In this document: positions 59,390 through 64,000 of the stretch, one piece after another
Layout of the letters: each line of letters starts with the position of its first letter
Position numbering within the stretch: position 1 is the stretch's first letter
Assembly: GCA_021234155.1 (NCBI GenBank)
Contig: JAJEKV010000001.1
Location: forward strand, 37,618,826-37,682,825
Length of the DNA stretch: 64,000 bases
Origin: Isoetes taiwanensis
Lineage: Eukaryota; Streptophyta; Lycopodiopsida; Isoetales; Isoetaceae
Direction of reading: 5' to 3'
The notes under the pieces: generated by a model
Databases searched by the model: none
The model's input: only the letters and a program-made list of their open reading frames with translations
Told to the model about the DNA's origin: nothing
Program-made: the position numbers and the translations under genes

Positions 59390-60178
59390 ATTGAAAATCT
59401 TGAAGGTAATTGTTGATCCTAGATTGACAGATTTCTTGGCACCAGTCTGATATCAACAAGACTGCTTCTGAGAAAAACTACTTCTGAGAAGGATCCGATC
59501 AACTGTTGCAGCCGCAAACTAAACCCCTCTAATGCCGATCTCTTTTGAAGGAGCAGTCTGCTTATCCCAAAGCTGCAACCAGTGGAACCAAATCTCCTTA
59601 AATCACCAGATTGAAACCTAGATCTGATTACAGATGGCATGGCATGTTTCGAATAAGCAACGGCTTGTCTAGCACAAAAGAAACTCAGTTCTATTGCTTG
59701 ACAAAAAGGCACAAACTGCTCTTTGCTGGGCTGCGACCCCAAGAACAAACCTAAATGCTCTTTCTGAATCGACCCTAAGAATCAAACCTTTCCTTGTCGA
59801 ACTGTGAAAACCCAGTGAATGCCGATTCTCAGAGGAGGTGTTATTTCGCCAGCAATAACCTTGCACGAATTTCTATGCCGCCAGGGATACAGTGACGAAA
59901 TAGAACTGGAAAAAGGTAGCAAGCGTTGGACTATGGCAAAGCAAACAGAGAAACGGAGATGCTGTGGAAAAATTGTAAGCAAAGAGAAAACGAAGAGAAT
60001 AGAAATGAACAAGCAACTAAGGATCTGGCAAGTGAGCTAAGGAACAATTTCAGAATGGAGATGTGCACAGAAGCACTGATGCGAGAAAGCCAAATGCCAA
60101 TCTACAAATAGGCGAGAGTCTGGCAGTTCCTAACTACCTAGGACACTTGTCACCTAGCTCTAGAAGTCCATTTACCAT
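59390..60178. other. no supportable gene
   Basis: Short frames on both strands without motifs. The right part would be the 3' UTR of the minus-strand gene ending at 60179. Confidence 0.35.
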
Positions 60179-61580
60179 CTATTCGTTGAAAACGAAGGTA
60201 AATGTGACATGCTCAGGGTCATACCTCCTGCTAACAAGACTTGACTTATGTGATCTCACCAGACGGTCAACATGGATGGGATGTGTAAAAGATTGGCGAA
60301 GTGGGTAGTTGTCTGCATACTTGACTAGCCTACTCATTGCCTCCAGCTGCAATTTCTTTTCGGAGTCATTTTCTGCCAAAATGCCATCAACTGTTGCAGC
60401 TGGGATGTCCTTTCCTAAGTCCAGCAATCTTCGTACATCCCTGATATCATTTTGATGCTTCATCTCCTCCAGGTAGTAACTTGGAGAAGGTCCTCGCAAA
60501 GCTCTCCTCACTGCAGACACCCCTTCACTAATAGAAACTGGAGCGAGGACAGTATTTTGAGGCCATCCGTACTTGAAACATGACTCAGCACTCACGTCCT
60601 TCTTCATCAGACCATCTTTGAAAGCAGTTGCCCTGGCATGTGTAAATCTGACGAGATCTTTCTTGTGGTTCTTCACAACCTCCACTAAGAGTTGACAACA
60701 TATGTCATCCTGCTCCTCACAAGTGATAAGAATACCTTGTTTCTTCATAAGATCGGTCTCTTTCTTCCTGGAGTCCACCTTACCATTTGTTTTGCCTACA
60801 TCAACATACCACTCCGCACTGTCATCCATCTTCTCCTCGGGGCATGGAGGATCTGTGTCTGCTCTGATAATGGATCCGCTATCATCCATCGACAATGCAT
60901 AGGATACTGCGTTCTCATTGGGCTTTCCCTTCTTTTGTGAGCTGGAGCTCGCTGGAGTATCTTCCGAGCCTCTTGCTTTCTTAGGAGGAGGTGTAGGAGC
61001 TACCATTCGGTTTTGTCTCTTCTTCCCTGCAAACGAGGGTGCAATACACGCTTTAGCGATTTCGAGTGGTCATCAATTCGGCCGGGCTAAAGTACGTAAT
61101 GGCATACGGTCCCCAATTCTGCATTATGCACTCATAAGGCGTGCCAATTACAAACATGCCGAGCAGATTGACACTCGAAGGCAGGCCAACTAAACACGGT
61201 CATACTACTTTTAATGGTGGGCCTAATTATAGACGTAAACGGTTAGTCCACCGCCGGGACAATTTAACACGGGAAGGACATTTATTATGCGGATGCAAAT
61301 ACAAGTCACTGCGAAATGAGCAGACTAAAGAAATGATAGAGCGGAGGAGTGTGAGCAGCTATAGAAATTTAAGTCAGCGCTCTGAAATAATAGACGGGGA
61401 GTATAGGCGTAAGATACTGAGCAAATACAAGAAATACAAGAAATACTGAGCAAAACACGCACACTAATCAGAGCAATGAACAATGAATGAATAACACACA
61501 GAATGATGACAATACTGACCTTGAGCATCTTCTCTCGTGGCCCGGCCTGAGTTTGGAGTAGCACGACCTTTGGGCGGCAT
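60179..61580 (-). CDS. unrecognised two-exon gene, 302 residues
   Basis: Exon 1 is 61580-61520 (MPPKGRATPNSGRATREDAQ) with donor GTCAGT. Exon 2 is 61026-60179 after acceptor TTTGCAG, and the phases join exactly (61 + 848 nt). The N-terminal ~50 residues are basic and Pro/Ser-rich with likely nuclear signals (GKKRQNRM, PPPKKARGS). Then follow an acidic stretch (DTDPPCPEEKMDDSAEWYVD) and a helical C-terminal part (CCQLLVEVVKNHKKDLVRFT, YYLEEMKHQNDIRDVRRLLD, LQLEAMSRLVKYADNYPLRQ). I do not recognise the family; it may be a nuclear protein or a transposon accessory protein. It is divergent to a gene starting at 62127 with a 546 bp shared upstream region. Confidence 0.6.
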
Positions 61581-61592
61581 CTTCGCGATGAT

Positions 61593-61646
61593 CTTGAGCG
61601 CCTCGGAGTTCTTGAGCGCCTCGGAGTTCTTGAGCGTCTCGGAGCA
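61593..61646. repeat. three 18 bp repeats in the 5' leader
   Basis: CTTGAGCGCCTCGGAGTT is repeated three times in tandem (the third with one change) just upstream of the minus-strand ATG at 61580. Confidence 0.75.
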
Positions 61647-61712
61647 AGTCGACAATCAAAAAGCAAGAAATGGTATTCAAAAACTTATATAGATTTCCAT
61701 AAGGCGACTAGG

Positions 61713-61880
61713 TCGGCTTTCGATCGACGGGTTTCATTCGGATCGACTTTTGATCGACGGTCCGATAGAAGCGAGCGGTTATTAAAATTTCACGGATCGA
61801 CTTTTAATCGACGGTCCGATAGAAGGGAGCGGTTATTTAAATTTCGCAGATCGACTTTTAATCGACGGTTAGCAATCTTA
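61713..61880. promoter_or_regulatory. 54 bp tandem repeats in the divergent intergenic region
   Basis: Units starting GATCGACTTTTGATCGACGG begin at 61741, 61795 and 61849 (period exactly 54), preceded by a partial unit at 61713. Each full unit continues TCCGATAGAAGCGAGCGGTT and contains two GATCGAC boxes. The position between two divergent genes suggests a binding-site array controlling one or both. Confidence 0.65.
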
Positions 61881-62126
61881 CGATTGGGCCTAATGGACGG
61901 GACGCGATCGTACGAGCAATAAATGGCTCTACGACCGCCGTATTGTCAAATCCCATAATTAGATTTCACTCAACGGCTAGAAAAGCAGTATAATTAACGG
62001 ATAATTTGAAACTACCACCTAATCTTGCCGCCAGCCTTTCTTGTCATTCGAACTCGAAAGAACTTGGAAGAACATGAAGAACTCGAAAGAACTCGGAAGA
62101 ACTGGGAAGAAGCCGACGCCTGAGCG

Positions 62127-62439
62127 ATGTCGAGCGCCTTCATGTAAGTTCATCTACTCTTCCAGAACCCAAGCTCCAAATTAATCCCATGATCTTGCGA
62201 CATTGAACAGCGTTGGAGAAGAATGTTACATCTTTTAATTTAATTTGAAGAGGAGGGTGGGAAATTGCAAGATAGAATCAGTCGATCTGGAAGCAATCTG
62301 CCATAGAGTTCCTCTTGGAAATGATCATGTGAAGATTCTAGTAACCAGTTGCCATTTCAACGACGAAGCATTACCCAGAAGGCATCCTGATGGAGACACA
62401 GTGGGTGAAAGCATCGGAACAGTAATTCGCTTAAAGAAG
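62127..62439 (+). CDS. unrecognised gene, first two exons
   Basis: Exon 1 62127-62143 encodes MSSAF plus two bases, with donor GTAAGT. Exon 2 62253-62439 (acceptor TTGAAGAG) continues MRVGNCKIESVDLEAICHRV, PLGNDHVKILVTSCHFNDEA and ESIGTVIRLKK up to donor GTGAGT. Phases join and the exon ends in phase 0. Later exons were not found. If the last donor is not used the frame reads on to a stop at 62479. I do not recognise the family. Confidence 0.5.
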
Positions 62440-62689
62440 GTGAGTTTCATTTTCAGAAGGAAGATAGATCAGAAAAAGTAGATTGAGTGCTTATACTAAG
62501 ATGCACAAGCTGATTATGTCATATGTATGAAATTAAAACGCTTGGATGCCAGACCATTCATTCAATATTTCAAAACTATAAGGCCTGCAGACCAGAGCAT
62601 TCAGGAATTTAAAAAACATTGTATTCTTTACATGGATGGGATATTCTTTAAAAAACCTGCATTCTTTACATTGTTTTAATTACATCTGT

Positions 62690-62935
62690 GTGTTATTCAT
62701 CTATGTGTTCTTCATCTGTGTGTTGTTCCTCAGTAGTCTCAAATGCTGGCACAATAGTCTCAAATGCTATTGAAAAAAGATAAACTGGCATACAAGATTC
62801 CGGCAAATAAGATGGTGCAGCTATTGGGATATTACCCAAAATGGCTTCGATGTCTGCAACTCTAATTATCAGCTTAGCATTCTCCATTTCAAGCCCCTCC
62901 AGAGCACGACACTACTCATTGATAAGCTTATGCTT
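62690..62935 (-). pseudogene. unrecognised minus-strand coding fragment
   Basis: Minus-strand sequence reads YKHKLINE, a TAG, then CRALEGLEMENAKLIIRVAD and IEAILGNIPIAAPSYLPES, ending in an acidic tail EEQHTDEEHIDE. The region around EMENAKL has coiled-coil character. The in-frame stop suggests a decayed exon. It could be an earlier exon or a relative of the gene whose acidic end is at the window edge. Confidence 0.3.
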
Positions 62936-62969
62936 GTAGCCTATGCTGGCACAGGAGGAACTTCAGTTG

Positions 62970-63487
62970 AATACGCGCCAGGCGTATGTTCAGTTGAATA
63001 CGCACCAGGCGCAAATTCATAAATCTGTAAGTTAGAGAGAAAAAACAAATTAGTGATTTCGCGCCATGAGCGAATACCATTCATTTGTAATTTAAATGCA
63101 GTACTGGCATTAGCAGAAGTCTTATGAATTGTAAACTCATTTAATGCATTAAAAAAATTAGCAGGTCTTTGTGAGAAGAAATATTAAGCTACGAAAGCTA
63201 GTTACTGTATGCAATCCACGCCATGCGTGTATCCTATATTGTACTTTAAAGCAGTACTGTAATTTCTTCACAAGCTGTACTGTAATTTTTAAATTTGAGA
63301 GAGCTGAAGTGAAATCACGCCAGGCACGAAATATGTTTGCAAAATGTTTACATTGTACAGGTCCAATACACGCCTGACGTGAACTGCATAAAGCTAATTA
63401 CTGTATGCAATCCACGCCAGGCGTGTATTGGACTGCTTGACAATTTAAACATTTTGCACACAAATATATTTCGCGCCTGGCGTGATC
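62970..63487. repeat. dispersed ACGCCAGGCGT palindromes, seven copies
   Basis: Variants of CACGCCAGGCGTG are centred near 62979, 63007, 63224, 63322, 63374, 63420 and 63479. The perfect form CACGCCAGGCGTG is at 63413. Some copies arise from the hairpin arms, but the first three are outside it. Confidence 0.7.
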
Positions 63488-63571
63488 TCACTTCAGCTCT
63501 CTCAAAATTAAGAATGAAAGAGCCAGAATTCAAAACAGCTTCTGAAGAAATTACAGTTATGCTTTCAAGTT
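63243..63571. repeat. long near-perfect hairpin (foldback) of ~330 bp
   Basis: The left arm (about 63243-63385) and right arm (about 63400-63571) are inverted copies separated by about 15 nt around AAGCTAATTACTGT. Landmarks: ACTGTAATTTCTTCACAAGC pairs with GCTTCTGAAGAAATTACAGT, and GAGAGAGCTGAAGTGAAATC pairs with GATCTCACTTCAGCTCTCTC. One arm carries an extra ~20 nt. The arms contain palindromic CACGCCAGGCGTG motifs. It looks like a MITE or hairpin-RNA locus. Confidence 0.8.
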
Positions 63572-63795
63572 AGAGTTGACACTAAAGAAACATATTGCAA
63601 TCATTAAATCCTTGTATTGCCATTGAAAATTTTTACATAAGGCCTTTTATTAGAGTTGCCAGAATTCAAAACAGCTTCTGCAGAAATTACAGTTCTGCTT
63701 TCAAGTTAGAGCAGAAACTAAAGAAACATATTTCAGTCAGTAAATCCTTGTATTGCCATTGAAAAATTTTACATAAGGCCTTTTATTAGAGTTGT
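63522..63795. repeat. 137 bp tandem duplication
   Basis: GCCAGAATTCAAAACAGCTT through CATAAGGCCTTTTATTAGAG is present at 63521 and again at 63658 with a handful of differences. The first copy overlaps the right arm of the hairpin. Confidence 0.85.
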
Positions 63796-63938
63796 CCAGC
63801 TCTGTGTTACAAATTTACAGAAGTTCTAGGCAGTTTAAGGAGATGCCTAGCTCCATTCATAATTAAGGAGGCCTTTTTTGGAGATGCCCAGCTCGCTCTT
63901 CTGAACCAAAAACTAAATAACAAAAACAAAAAAAAAAA

Positions 63939-64000
63939 TCAGCCCTCTACCTCCTCCTCTTCTTCCTCCTCCTCTTCTTCCTCTGAGCTTTCATCTGTCA
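63939..64000 (-). CDS. acidic C-terminus of a gene running off the right edge
   Basis: Minus-strand frame entering from the edge reads TDESSEEEEEEEEEEEVEG then TGA at 63941-63939. A Glu-rich tail of this kind is common in nuclear or chromatin-associated proteins. No more can be said from 19 residues, and a repetitive GAGGAA tract without coding function is possible. Confidence 0.4.
   Translation of the reverse strand, partial: TDESSEEEEEEEEEEEVEG

Noticed and set aside
1-64000. Search for tRNA, rRNA and CRISPR features
   Set aside because: No cloverleaf-compatible tRNA, no rRNA-like conserved block and no regularly spaced identical repeats with unique spacers were seen. The tandem arrays at 4.7-6.3 kb are not CRISPR-like.

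Overview
This window looks like nuclear DNA of a large, transposon-rich land plant genome. Genes have short exons with GT-AG introns, there are SWEET and DUF829-like coding exons, plant-type Ty3/gypsy, LINE and DNA-transposon remains fill most of the space, and an LTR element carries an initiator-Met-tRNA primer site. The most telling gene is a complete MurC ligase with a likely plastid transit peptide (43.5-48.3 kb). MurC belongs to the plastid peptidoglycan pathway, which is kept in mosses, lycophytes, ferns and some gymnosperms but largely lost in flowering plants. A seedless plant (fern or lycophyte) is the best guess, with a moss or gymnosperm not excluded; I cannot name the species.

Layout. 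0-1.5 kb: a complete six-exon SWEET sugar transporter. 2.3-4.6 kb: a minus-strand LINE inside a degenerate minisatellite. 4.7-6.3 kb: two unusual tandem arrays, one with a ~190 bp period and one built on a palindromic CAGACnnGCGTCTG-like motif. These lead into a GC-rich plus-strand LINE (6.3-11.5 kb) with endonuclease, reverse transcriptase and zinc-finger remains and a TCATTC microsatellite tail. 12.7-31 kb: nested minus-strand gypsy remains, three copies of a foldback element, a captured DUF829 exon, a decayed DDE-type transposase between ~210-230 bp inverted arms, and fragments of an unrecognised gene. 31.6-34.5 kb: a plus-strand gypsy pol pseudogene. 34.6-35.5 kb: a LINE ORF1 remnant with a poly-A tail. 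35.5-43.4 kb: AT-rich sequence without a supportable gene.

43.46-48.31 kb: the murC gene, 14 exons, reading frame open throughout, predicted 570 residues. 48.3-54.9 kb: LINE and gypsy remnants, including a LINE ending in a perfect (ACAAT)n tail. 54.95-58.3 kb: a 1.65 kb LTR followed directly by a canonical primer-binding site and then, where a retroelement would carry gag, an intact 359-codon intronless ORF whose C-terminal 89 residues are a histone H3 fold with a ~270-residue charged tail. This H3-like ORF inside an LTR element is the most unusual feature of the window. 58.4-64 kb: a promoter with GC-rich inverted repeats, a divergent pair of unrecognised genes sharing a repeat-built intergenic region, a long near-perfect hairpin, and the acidic C-terminus of a gene that runs off the right edge.

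Only the SWEET gene, murC, the H3-like ORF and the divergent pair look like intact coding genes. All exon maps here were made by eye from reading frame and splice consensus, without transcript evidence.
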